Of a stretch of DNA of 37,307 nucleotides, positions 1-5,297 are shown one piece after another. The DNA is taken from the IMG/VR virus record IMGVR_UViG_3300036985_001916, positions 1 to 37,307 of that record. The stretch is one strand, 5' to 3'. A program made the translations under genes and the position numbers. This stretch comes from a virus. Under the pieces are notes generated by a model. That model was not told the DNA's origin, did no database searches, and saw nothing but the letters and a program-made list of their open reading frames with translations. Positions within the stretch are counted from its first letter, which is position 1. The number at the start of each line of letters is the position of its first letter.

Positions 1-109
1 CCAAGGGGCCGCTGTCGGCAAAGAAGTTGGTAAACCGGGACGACGACCGGCGTTCCGCTTCATCCATCAGGCGCTGAAACAGCACCTGTTCGTCTAGCGT
101 CAGTGGCAT
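1..109 (-). CDS. terL: Terminase large subunit, N-terminal fragment (repeat copy)
   Basis: Partial gene cut by the window edge. The first 36 codons of the large terminase read leftward from an ATG at 109-107, identical in DNA to the start of the complete gene at 35196-36623. It is not a second gene but the same locus seen again across the circular join. The small-terminase stop codon (110-112) abuts this start directly, so the pair is translationally coupled. Confidence 0.93.
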   Translation of the reverse strand, partial: MPLTLDEQVLFQRLMDEAERRSSSRFTNFFADSGPL

Positions 110-577
110 TTAATCGTGAAGCTTCTTAAGCAACGCCGCCATGCTGGCTTTCAGTTCCGCATCACTAAGACTTGCGGTCGGGGTCGAAGTGACATCTAGG
201 TCGAGACTCTGACGCGCCTGTCCAAACAGGCGATCCATGATGTCTTTGAGGATGGGCGCACTGGGCGCAATGGCGCTCAGCCGATACGCCTGTTCTCCCG
301 CCTCCAGTTTTGCGTTCATGACATCGGCATCGACCACCGTCTGCCACTTGCCCTGCGCGTCCCGCGCTTGCATGTGGGTGACGCCCTCAGCGGCGGTCAA
401 CTGCGCTTCCACCAGCCGGTCAAACCGCTTGGACACGGCCTGTTTCCACGCGGCCAGCAGTTCCGTCTTTTCACGGACGCGCATGGTCTGACGAATCTTG
501 GGGCCATTCACGATGTCCCCCTTGGGTCGATGCCGATATCCGGGGCCAAGTTTTGGTGTTCTCATAACGACGCCCAT
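110..577 (-). CDS. Putative terminase small subunit (repeat copy A)
   Basis: A 155-residue protein immediately upstream of the large terminase, the usual place of the small subunit, which recognises viral DNA and starts packaging. It is Lys/Arg-rich at the N-terminus and helical after that, with no diagnostic motif seen by eye, so the call rests on position. The reading frame continues upstream to 625, but the second genome copy has TAG where this copy has TGG at 586-584, so that extension cannot be essential. The start is ATG at 577 or the internal ATG five residues on. The two copies differ at many nucleotides yet encode the same 155 residues, showing purifying selection. Confidence 0.6.
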   Translation of the reverse strand: MGVVMRTPKLGPGYRHRPKGDIVNGPKIRQTMRVREKTELLAAWKQAVSKRFDRLVEAQLTAAEGVTHMQARDAQGKWQTVVDADVMNAKLEAGEQAYRLSAIAPSAPILKDIMDRLFGQARQSLDLDVTSTPTASLSDAELKASMAALLKKLHD

Positions 578-800
578 CTTACCCCATTTCATGGTATGGT
601 GTGTCTGCTCGGCTGGGAGGGTCAACCGCTGGCGGCAGAGCGACGTTGTTCAGGTAGCGACCAGTATCAGAGAGCTACCACGGTGGGAACCCCCTTCAGT
701 GGGGAACCGATTAGAGCCGCTGATGGAGAGGACGCTCCCTCTTAACGTCTGATCGCGTGGTGCCTGGATCGTCAGGAGCCACCCCACTCTCCGCTCAACG

Positions 801-866
801 CCGAGTCCCTCGGTTTGTTCGCGGATCATGGGTAGGTTCGCCCCAGACTGGGAGAACTCTACCCAT
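801..866. other. Two tandem hairpins
   Basis: A 5-bp stem (CCGAG/CTCGG, 801-813) is followed by a long stepped hairpin. ATGGGTAG at 828-835 pairs with CTACCCAT at 859-866, GTTC 836-839 with GAAC 854-857, and CCCA 842-845 with TGGG 849-852 around a GAC loop. That makes 16 paired bases with only small bulges. There is no T-tract, so it is not a standard terminator. It could be a DNA structure at the origin or an RNA structure in the leader of the late transcript. Confidence 0.65.
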
Positions 867-928
867 CTTCCAACTCACATCCGTTCCCTCTTCCTCCTCA
901 GTACCTGATCTACACCCCTCATGGGCCT

Positions 929-972
929 ATCCTCCGCCCCCGCCCCCCAAAGGGGCGGGAAGGACGGAGGAT
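929..972. other. Nested GC-rich hairpin
   Basis: Outer arms ATCCTCCG (929-936) and CGGAGGAT (965-972) enclose a perfect inner stem CCCGCCCC (39 to 46 of the 900s) with GGGGCGGG (952-959) around a 5-base loop. Very stable, no T-run on either side. It sits just before the GATC repeat array. Confidence 0.65.
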
Positions 973-1000
973 CTGGCCACCCTCAGTACATCACCTCTCC

Positions 1001-1060
1001 TGATCTTCTCCTGATCTTCTCCTGATCTTCTCCTGATCTTCTCCTGATCTTCTCCTGATT
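1001..1060. repeat. Five tandem 11-bp GATC repeats
   Basis: Five perfect head-to-tail copies of TGATCTTCTCC begin at 1001, 1012, 1023, 1034 and 1045, followed by a partial TGATT at 1056. Each holds one GATC, so Dam sites recur every helical turn. The GATCTTC core recalls the GATC-starting 13-mers of the enterobacterial oriC unwinding element, and this phage encodes its own Dam-type methylase (13465-13935). The array is seen directly; the origin role is inferred. Confidence 0.85.
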
Positions 1061-1122
1061 CAGGTGATCCTCCATGCGTCCACCCGCCAGGCTCCAGTTT
1101 TGGGGCCGTTTCTGACTCTCCG

Positions 1123-1185
1123 TGTTCTATTTCGGTACACGAGTGTTCCATTTTGGTACACGAGTGTTCCATTTCAGTACATTGC
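1123..1185. repeat. Three 21-bp iterons
   Basis: Three abutting imperfect copies at 1123-1143, 1144-1164 and 1165-1185. Each begins TGTTC(C/T)ATTT and carries a central GTACA. Junctions form a dyad GGTACAC-GA-GTGTTCC. The 21-bp period (two helical turns) is typical of initiator-binding iterons. The array runs straight into the next repeat family at 1192. Confidence 0.8.
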
Positions 1186-1191
1186 ACAGCC

Positions 1192-1263
1192 CGGACAATC
1201 TGTCCGGACAGCCCGGACATCGTGTCCGGACAACCTGTCCGCCTTGTCCGGACAATCTGTCCG
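1192..1263. repeat. 22-bp array of TGTCCGGACA palindromes
   Basis: Perfect 10-bp palindromes TGTCCGGACA start at 1201, 1223 and 1245, exactly 22 bp apart. Between them lie half-sites (CGGACA at 1192 and 1214; TGTCCG at 1236 and 1258). The same hexamer is clustered again at 6206-6412. A dimeric phage DNA-binding protein, either an initiator or a regulator, is the likely ligand, but its identity is not visible. Confidence 0.8.
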
Positions 1264-1637
1264 CCCTTAGCGTTGACACCTCTACTGCGTATCCAGTTGG
1301 TTTTTGGATTTTGCGGGGTATGAAGGGGTGGGAGGGGGGAATCCCGGATCGAAAAGCGATTCCGATCTGAACCAGGCCGATTCCCTCTGGCCAGATCCAG
1401 AAAGGCCAGATCCAGACCGGCCCCGGTTGTGGCCATGGGTACCAGCCAGCCAGCCATGGGCGGATCATGGGCCGGGTTGTGGCCTGGTATCACCGGCTGG
1501 CCACGGGTTGGGGAGGGTTGGGAAGGTGCGCCAGCTACAACAGGTATGGGCCTGATATCGGTCACTCGTGCGCCTTGCGCCTTTCTCCCTATGACAGGCC
1601 CCATGAAAATAAATACGCAGAGATGGGGCTTAGGCTA

Positions 1638-1666
1638 TTGACAGTGCTAACCGGTAGCCCCATACT
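1638..1666 (+). promoter_or_regulatory. Early promoter P1 (sigma-70 type)
   Basis: Consensus -35 TTGACA (1638-1643), 17-bp spacer, -10 CATACT (1661-1666), with the transcript then reaching the first early gene at 1714. The spacer contains AACCGGTAGCCC starting 5 bp after the -35. Promoter P2 at 3707 has AACCGATTAGCCC at the same offset. Both promoters are followed by the same AAGGAACCCGA ribosome-site leader. Confidence 0.65.
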
Positions 1667-1713
1667 CGTCTGGTCAGCATGAGTGCTGGCCCCAAGTAAA
1701 GGAACCCGAACCT

Positions 1714-1995
1714 ATGACGTCTGCCATCCACAACGTGAACGGTCACGTCCGCACGATCACCGGTCCCCACGCCATCGAAGCCTATCGTCTCAAGGTGATC
1801 AAAGTGTCACTCCGCCTGTGGGCTAACACCGGTATTCAGCCTACGCGTAACGTGCGCATCCTGAAAGTTGCCCAGCAGGTGACCGGCCTCAAGACGCGCA
1901 ACGTTGACGCTTTGGTGGCGGCACTGGACGCCCTGATGGATGCAGAGCTGAGCCAGTGCGAGATTGGCACCCTGACGACGCCTGACGTTCAATAG
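1714..1995 (+). CDS. Early phage protein of unknown function
   Basis: A 93-residue protein, first gene of the rightward early operon behind P1, with ribosome site AAAGGAA before the ATG. Residues 14-60 are predicted helical and Lys/Arg-rich, reading like small phage proteins that start with an 'ITGP.AI.AYRL' segment. No catalytic motif or membrane segment is seen. Position suggests one of the first phage proteins made after infection, possibly modifying the host, but this is inference from gene order only. Confidence 0.7.
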   Translation: MTSAIHNVNGHVRTITGPHAIEAYRLKVIKVSLRLWANTGIQPTRNVRILKVAQQVTGLKTRNVDALVAALDALMDAELSQCEIGTLTTPDVQ

Positions 1996-2012
1996 CACTC
2001 GCGGTTTGACCG

Positions 2013-2034
2013 TGCCCCGGCGGATACCGGGGCA
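2013..2034 (+). other. Intercistronic hairpin
   Basis: Perfect 8-bp stem TGCCCCGG/CCGGGGCA with a 6-base loop between the first and second early genes. There is no T-run, so it is more likely an RNA processing or stability element than a terminator. Comparable hairpins precede the next genes (2820-2848, and a weaker one at 3096-3114). Confidence 0.55.
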
Positions 2035-2057
2035 ACCAGGAACAAGGACAAGACAAC

Positions 2058-2810
2058 ATGATTAAGAAACTATTGACCACCAAGCAATACAAGCTGGATA
2101 AAGGATTAGATTCTAGCGTCCTGACTGCCGGGATTACCTTGTCACCCGCTCACGAAGCGAGCCTAGTCCTAGGCCGCAAGCTACCCACGACGTGCAGTAT
2201 GTCGGGACATTGCGCAGCGGGTTGCTTAGTGCATAGCGGCATGAATCAGTACCCGACACATGCCGTAGCACGGGCGAACCGTACCGCGTATTGGTTTGAT
2301 GATCGGGCGGCATTCCTGCAACAGGCGATCCATGAATACCAGCTAGTCGCGAAGAAAGCTCAGCGCGACGGCATGCGGGCCGCTGGCCGTCCGAACCTGC
2401 TATCGGATCTGCCGCAGATGGCGCAGGCACTCGCGGACGCGCTGCCGAGCATTCAGTTCTACGACTACACGAAAATCCCACGCGCATGGGAACGCGTCCG
2501 CTCCAACTATCACCTGACGTACAGCGCATCGGAGCGTTCAACGGCAGCCGATATTCGCGATCATTTCGATCACGGGATTAATGTTGCCGTGGTCGTTTCC
2601 GATGTTGCCAAGGGCGAACCCTTACCCGCGACGTTTACGTTGCACGGTGTCACGCGTCCGGCCATCGACGGAGACGAGAACGATATCCGCTTCCGAGACG
2701 CTGTTGGCGTGTTTGTCCTGTTGCGTTGGAAGGGCTCGAAAGCGCGTCTCGCGTCCGCTGCCGAGTCTAAATGGGCTCAGCCGACAATCCCTCTGACGCT
2801 CGTTCACTAG
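2058..2810 (+). CDS. Gp88-like (mycobacteriophage gene product 88) family protein
   Basis: A 250-residue protein resembling the phage 'gene product 88' family. Matching features are an early Cys cluster (Cys46, Cys52, Cys56 in a C-x5-C-x3-C pattern), an FYDYTK motif at 134-139, a YHLTYSAS segment near 151 and DGDENDIRFRD at 204-214. The biochemical role of the family is unsettled. The cysteines could bind a metal or Fe-S cluster, which I infer from their spacing only. It is the largest gene of the early operon; its ATG has an upstream AAGGA. Family recognition is from memory of the motif pattern, so moderately sure. Confidence 0.65.
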   Translation: MIKKLLTTKQYKLDKGLDSSVLTAGITLSPAHEASLVLGRKLPTTCSMSGHCAAGCLVHSGMNQYPTHAVARANRTAYWFDDRAAFLQQAIHEYQLVAKKAQRDGMRAAGRPNLLSDLPQMAQALADALPSIQFYDYTKIPRAWERVRSNYHLTYSASERSTAADIRDHFDHGINVAVVVSDVAKGEPLPATFTLHGVTRPAIDGDENDIRFRDAVGVFVLLRWKGSKARLASAAESKWAQPTIPLTLVH

Positions 2811-2819
2811 TCACAAGCT

Positions 2820-2848
2820 GGCCAGCGTCCACACCTTGGGCGCTGGCC
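2820..2848 (+). other. Intercistronic hairpin
   Basis: Perfect 8-bp stem GGCCAGCG (2820-2827) with CGCTGGCC (2841-2848) and a 13-base loop, right after the Gp88-like gene. No T-tract follows, so read-through into the next gene (start 2878) is expected. Probably an RNA stability or processing element. Confidence 0.55.
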
Positions 2849-2877
2849 GTGACGAAGTCTCAGAATGGGAGTGTCTT

Positions 2878-3084
2878 ATGGCCTATGTCGATCCGAATTT
2901 CGCAACGAAGAAAGCGTTCTTGGCCGCCGTGAACGCGGGTGAATCTCTCTTGATCTATTCACCGGGACCGTTCGCCGTGAATCCGAATGGCCGAAACACG
3001 GTGGAGGGTCCGCACTATCCGCAGCCGCATAAATGGTATGCGACTGTGATCGTGAAAGATGGCATCGTCGTCTCTGCGAAGTAG
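2878..3084 (+). CDS. Small early phage protein, function unknown
   Basis: A 68-residue protein. The start is ATG at 2878 with GGGAG upstream; the frame runs further back but the extra residues have no ribosome site and overlap a hairpin. Its start, with an FATKKAFLAAVNAG helix followed by a strand and a PHYPQPHKWYATV segment, resembles small accessory proteins of phages and plasmids. No known domain is assigned. It lies third in the early operon. Confidence 0.65.
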   Translation: MAYVDPNFATKKAFLAAVNAGESLLIYSPGPFAVNPNGRNTVEGPHYPQPHKWYATVIVKDGIVVSAK

Positions 3085-3150
3085 TACACCTGGAACCGCG
3101 TCATGTCGGCGCGGGTCAATCTTTAAGACTGAGAACAGGAACCAGACACC

Positions 3151-3495
3151 ATGAACCTCACGATTCTGTCGGCGGCGTACCATCGGAACGGTTGCGGCGG
3201 TATGGGTTTTTTCGCGATTCTGTTCGACGACGCGGAACATGGCCGCATGATCGCGTCGCTATTTGAAAGGTCGGAATCCTTGGACACGGAGGTCTTGTTC
3301 GGCGAGGTGATCTGCTCCGTGTTTAGTGTCGCGGAACTCGCCGCCGGTAATATCGCGTTTGGATACGGTAATTCCTGGCGGGGAGACGTGTACGCTGAAG
3401 CCCTACGTCCGTTACTGCGGCGCTACATCGCCGCACGCGGGGCCGCGATGTATTCCTCGCCGAGCGAAACCCAACGGACGGACATTTCCGCGTAA
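3151..3495 (+). CDS. Early phage protein, function unknown
   Basis: A 114-residue protein with a mixed alpha/beta look: strand near 2-8, a Gly-rich turn (NGCGGMG, 13-19), a strand and a helix containing DDAEHGRMIASLF. No motif is recognised. An AGGAAC ribosome site precedes the ATG by about 9 bases. Weak inverted repeat CCGCG/CGCGG at 3096-3114 lies between it and the previous gene. A member of the P1 early operon. Confidence 0.65.
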   Translation: MNLTILSAAYHRNGCGGMGFFAILFDDAEHGRMIASLFERSESLDTEVLFGEVICSVFSVAELAAGNIAFGYGNSWRGDVYAEALRPLLRRYIAARGAAMYSSPSETQRTDISA

Positions 3496-3521
3496 GACAT
3501 CACCTGGAGGAACGAAACACC

Positions 3522-3710
3522 ATGATGACAAACCTACGGATCCGTAACACGTACAACGAGGACGGCGGCGCGTGGATCAATGCGAACACGGGACAGTTAG
3601 CCTATGCCAGAAAATTGCTGGCGGATCTGCGGAGGGACGAGCCGGAGGCTGGCTGGCGGCTCGAAACACGCGGGACGGCCACTCAGTGGCACCGGATGCG
3701 GGACTGTTGA
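3522..3710 (+). CDS. Small early protein with GGxWIN motif
   Basis: A 62-residue protein starting at a double ATG behind a strong GGAGGAA site. It contains GGAWIN near residues 14-19, followed by a basic helix. The protein at 3959-4264 carries GGGWIN at nearly the same place, so the two may be diverged paralogs. The stop codon overlaps the -35 box of promoter P2, so this gene ends the first half of the early operon. Function unknown. Confidence 0.65.
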   Translation: MMTNLRIRNTYNEDGGAWINANTGQLAYARKLLADLRRDEPEAGWRLETRGTATQWHRMRDC

Positions 3711-3736
3711 CAACCCGAACCGATTAGCCCTAGGAT
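3707..3736 (+). promoter_or_regulatory. Early promoter P2 (sigma-70 type)
   Basis: TTGACA (3707-3712), 18-bp spacer, TAGGAT (3731-3736). It shares with P1 the consensus -35, a spacer block AACCGATTAGCCC beginning 5 bp after the -35, and the downstream AAGGAACCCGA leader. The shared spacer block suggests a common regulator or a duplicated promoter cassette. Confidence 0.6.
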
Positions 3737-3776
3737 GTATTTACCGTTCGATTCACCCAAGAAAAGGAACCCGATC

Positions 3777-3962
3777 ATGACTATGAGCTACAGCGACCTG
3801 CGCAACCTGCACCAGACGATCGGCACGATCACCATTGAGAACCTCCAGTGCCAATCCAACGACGTACTGCGCCTGTTGGCGGGACGTTTAGAAGCCTTAC
3901 AGGACAATATCCGATCAGAGCAGCAGCGCCGCGCCGCCAAGGAACTGGAGGCGCGATCATGA
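3777..3962 (+). CDS. Small helical early protein
   Basis: A 61-residue protein that is almost wholly alpha-helical, with a likely coiled coil over residues 20-60 (LLAGRLEALQDNIRSEQQRR). The start is taken at ATG 3777, which has AAGGAA seven bases upstream and matches the leader of the first early gene; the earlier in-frame ATG at 3735 lies inside the P2 promoter. It overlaps the next gene by ATGA. Function unknown. Confidence 0.6.
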   Translation: MTMSYSDLRNLHQTIGTITIENLQCQSNDVLRLLAGRLEALQDNIRSEQQRRAAKELEARS

Positions 3963-4264
3963 ATCGGCAAAGCATCAACGGCGGCGGCTGGATCAACCTG
4001 GAGACGGCCAAAAAGTTCGTCGAAGATCGTAATTTTGATGGCCACAACATGATCAGCGCGGCCACGGGATCGCAGTGGGAACACGAGACGCTGTATCGCA
4101 GTGTCGGCGGCGTCTACGTGTTGCACACGTGGTCACAGTGTCAGGGCAGCCGTGACACTTGGGAGCGGATCGGTATGCATAACGCGGTCGCGTGGCTGTT
4201 GCAAAACGACTACGAGCCGGAATTGGCGGCTGAATTGTCGATTGTCGCCGGGTTGGAGGTTTGA
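3959..4264 (+). CDS. Early phage accessory protein with GGGWIN and WEHETLYRS motifs
   Basis: A 101-residue protein starting at an ATG that overlaps the preceding stop (ATGA). It has GGGWIN near residues 8-13, then GSQWEHETLYRS and a HTWSQCQGS.DTWE segment, a combination I associate with small accessory proteins in many phages, with no assigned activity. The N-terminal motif is shared with the gene at 3522-3710. No membrane or catalytic signature is seen. Confidence 0.7.
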   Translation: MNRQSINGGGWINLETAKKFVEDRNFDGHNMISAATGSQWEHETLYRSVGGVYVLHTWSQCQGSRDTWERIGMHNAVAWLLQNDYEPELAAELSIVAGLEV

Positions 4265-4266
4265 TC

Positions 4267-4518
4267 ATGATCACACGCACGATCCATTCTTGCGTCTTCG
4301 CTGGCGGCAGTTTCGGGATCGGCTCATCCGGTGAACTGATCCGTGTCTGGTTCTGTGGCGCGCATGTTGGGCCGCGACACACGCACGGGAATGCGTCCGG
4401 GCCGTGCGTCCATCGGAGTCGAGCCGCCGCTCGACGCTGCCCCGCCGTGGATCGACCGATGGCATACGACGCCCCGGAACTGTCCGGGCGGTCACATCAG
4501 CCGGAGGTAGCGCCATGA
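4267..4518 (+). CDS. Small early protein, Cys/His-containing, unknown
   Basis: An 83-residue protein with a strong GGAGG site 8 bases before the ATG. The first half is beta-like (SCVFAGGSFGIG). The second half is Arg/His/Pro-rich with scattered Cys (near 33, 49 and 60), which might bind metal, although the spacing fits no common finger. It ends in ATGA overlap with the next gene. The frame is supported by flanking overlaps rather than by homology. Confidence 0.5.
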   Translation: MITRTIHSCVFAGGSFGIGSSGELIRVWFCGAHVGPRHTHGNASGPCVHRSRAAARRCPAVDRPMAYDAPELSGRSHQPEVAP

Positions 4519-4751
4519 TCCTACAGACACCACCGGAAGATCAGGGCCAAATCGTGGAAACGTCGTATGGATGGGTGGATGGGTGCCTGTATCGACGATC
4601 CGTCGATGCCTCAGACGGATCGGTCATCTGGGAGGTGGCCGACGAAGACGAATCCGATCAACTGCCCGAAGGGTGGTGCGCGGTGAACGGATCACCCAAG
4701 ATCGACACTTGGATCCTTTGCGATCGCGCCCCGGAAGGTGATCGATGCTGA
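4515..4751 (+). CDS. Small acidic early protein, unknown
   Basis: A 78-residue acidic protein. The start is ATG 4515 with GGAGG upstream and ATGA overlap with the previous stop; the longer frame from 4404 is antisense-like Arg/Ser-rich sequence and was dropped. It contains a YGWVDGCLYRRSVDASDGSVIWEV strand-rich core broken here only for description, then an Asp/Glu run. It overlaps the next gene by 7 bases. Unknown function. Confidence 0.6.
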   Translation: MILQTPPEDQGQIVETSYGWVDGCLYRRSVDASDGSVIWEVADEDESDQLPEGWCAVNGSPKIDTWILCDRAPEGDRC

Positions 4752-5011
4752 CCGCCACACAACACGCGGCATGGGTCACGCGGGTCACCGCCCTACTGCT
4801 CAACAAGCGCATTGTAGACGTGCGCTTCATGTCCAGCGCGGACATGGAGGCGCACGATTGGGACGCCGGGCCGGTGATGTTTCAGCTCAACACGGGCGAA
4901 TGGGTGTACCCGTCGATGGACGATGAAGGCAACGGCCCTGGATCGTTGTTCACGACCAGCGCCTCGCTACCGATTATTCCGGCACTCGATGCCGCGCCGG
5001 GAGGCGCATGA
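4745..5011 (+). CDS. Early phage protein, conserved-looking, unknown
   Basis: An 88-residue protein with a helix (ATQHAAWVTRVTALLLNKRI), a strand and an MEAHDW segment, then a PSMDDEGNGPG segment near 57-68. I recognise this layout (VRFMS...E...W, then yPS.DdEGN..G.LF) from small phage proteins of unknown role that are likely compact beta-rich folds. It sits between overlapping genes on both sides, so translation is coupled through the whole 4515-5733 run. Confidence 0.7.
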   Translation: MLTATQHAAWVTRVTALLLNKRIVDVRFMSSADMEAHDWDAGPVMFQLNTGEWVYPSMDDEGNGPGSLFTTSASLPIIPALDAAPGGA

Positions 5012-5103
5012 TGACGAAAGACGATATGCGCGACGTACTGACCGGAATCTGCCTGTTCCCTCTTGGCTGGGCGTTCATCGTCCTGGTGGCCTGTATATGG
5101 TGA
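5008..5103 (+). CDS. 31-residue single-pass membrane micro-protein
   Basis: A short frame starting with a double ATG (5008 or 5011) behind GGGAGG, overlapping the preceding stop by ATGA. A charged N-terminus (MMTKDDMRD) is followed by one hydrophobic segment with ICLFPLGWAFIVLVACIW at the C-terminus. It fills exactly the gap between two coupled genes. That layout, a strong ribosome site and a clear membrane helix support a real gene. Role unknown; it could be an inner-membrane accessory protein. Confidence 0.55.
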   Translation: MMTKDDMRDVLTGICLFPLGWAFIVLVACIW

Positions 5104-5297
5104 ATTTGGCCGATCCACGGTCGGTGGCCGCTGCCCTGTTAGGCAAGCTGGGCGGACAGTCACGGTCAGAGTCCAAACGAGCCGCCAGCGCCGACAACGG
5201 GCGACGATCAGCGGTCAGAAAATACCCCCGCTGCGAGAACTGCGAAGAGAAAAAACGCACCTGCTATCACCGCGTCCCCAAAGAGGTCACCAAGTGA
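5097..5297 (+). CDS. Small basic protein with C-terminal Cys/His knuckle
   Basis: A 66-residue protein starting at ATG 5097 (or GTG 5100), overlapping the micro-protein before it. Residues 20-42 are basic and Ser-rich. The C-terminus has Cys46-x2-Cys49, Cys56 and His58, a possible small zinc knuckle for nucleic-acid binding. The gene stops in a GTGA overlap with the next. Function inferred only as possible nucleic-acid binding. Confidence 0.55.
   Translation: MVNLADPRSVAAALLGKLGGQSRSESKRAASADNGRRSAVRKYPRCENCEEKKRTCYHRVPKEVTK

Larger units (their letters stand above)
1..793. repeat. Terminal direct repeat, copy A
   Basis: Aligns without gaps to 36515-37307. I count about 31 substitutions. 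The first ~127 and last ~122 bases are identical and all differences lie between them. It spans the 5' end of the large terminase, the whole small terminase and upstream non-coding DNA. A true terminal redundancy within one virion should be identical, so the differences point to two strain variants joined when a circular or permuted genome was assembled. The unit genome is then about 36,514 bp. Confidence 0.95.
578..1713. other. Long intergenic control region, putative replication origin
   Basis: About 1.1 kb without a convincing gene, between the leftward late operon (small terminase starts at 577) and the rightward early operon (starts at 1714). In order it holds small inverted repeats near 690-740, hairpins at 801-866 and 929-972, an 11-bp GATC tandem array, three 21-bp iterons, a 22-bp palindromic array, short direct repeats (13-mers at 1389 and 1404; GGTTGTGGCC near 1424 and 1475) and promoter P1. 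Iterons, Dam-site clustering and the divergent gene layout are hallmarks of origins of replication; function is inferred. A 225-codon leftward frame crossing 927-1604 is low-complexity translation of the repeats. Confidence 0.6.

Noticed and set aside
1192-1263. CRISPR-like array
   Set aside because: Repeats are 10-bp palindromes with 12-bp intervals that themselves carry half-sites. There are no unique spacers of 28-40 bp and no cas genes.
1271-1300. Promoter based on TTGACA at about 1273
   Set aside because: The hexamer at the right distance (TTGGTT) is a poor -10, and P1 lies closer to the first gene.
927-1604. 225-codon leftward frame across the repeat region
   Set aside because: It translates the 11-, 21- and 22-bp arrays and GC-rich spacers into low-complexity sequence ending in a glycine run. 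There is no ribosome site or recognisable domain, and the DNA is better explained as control sequence.
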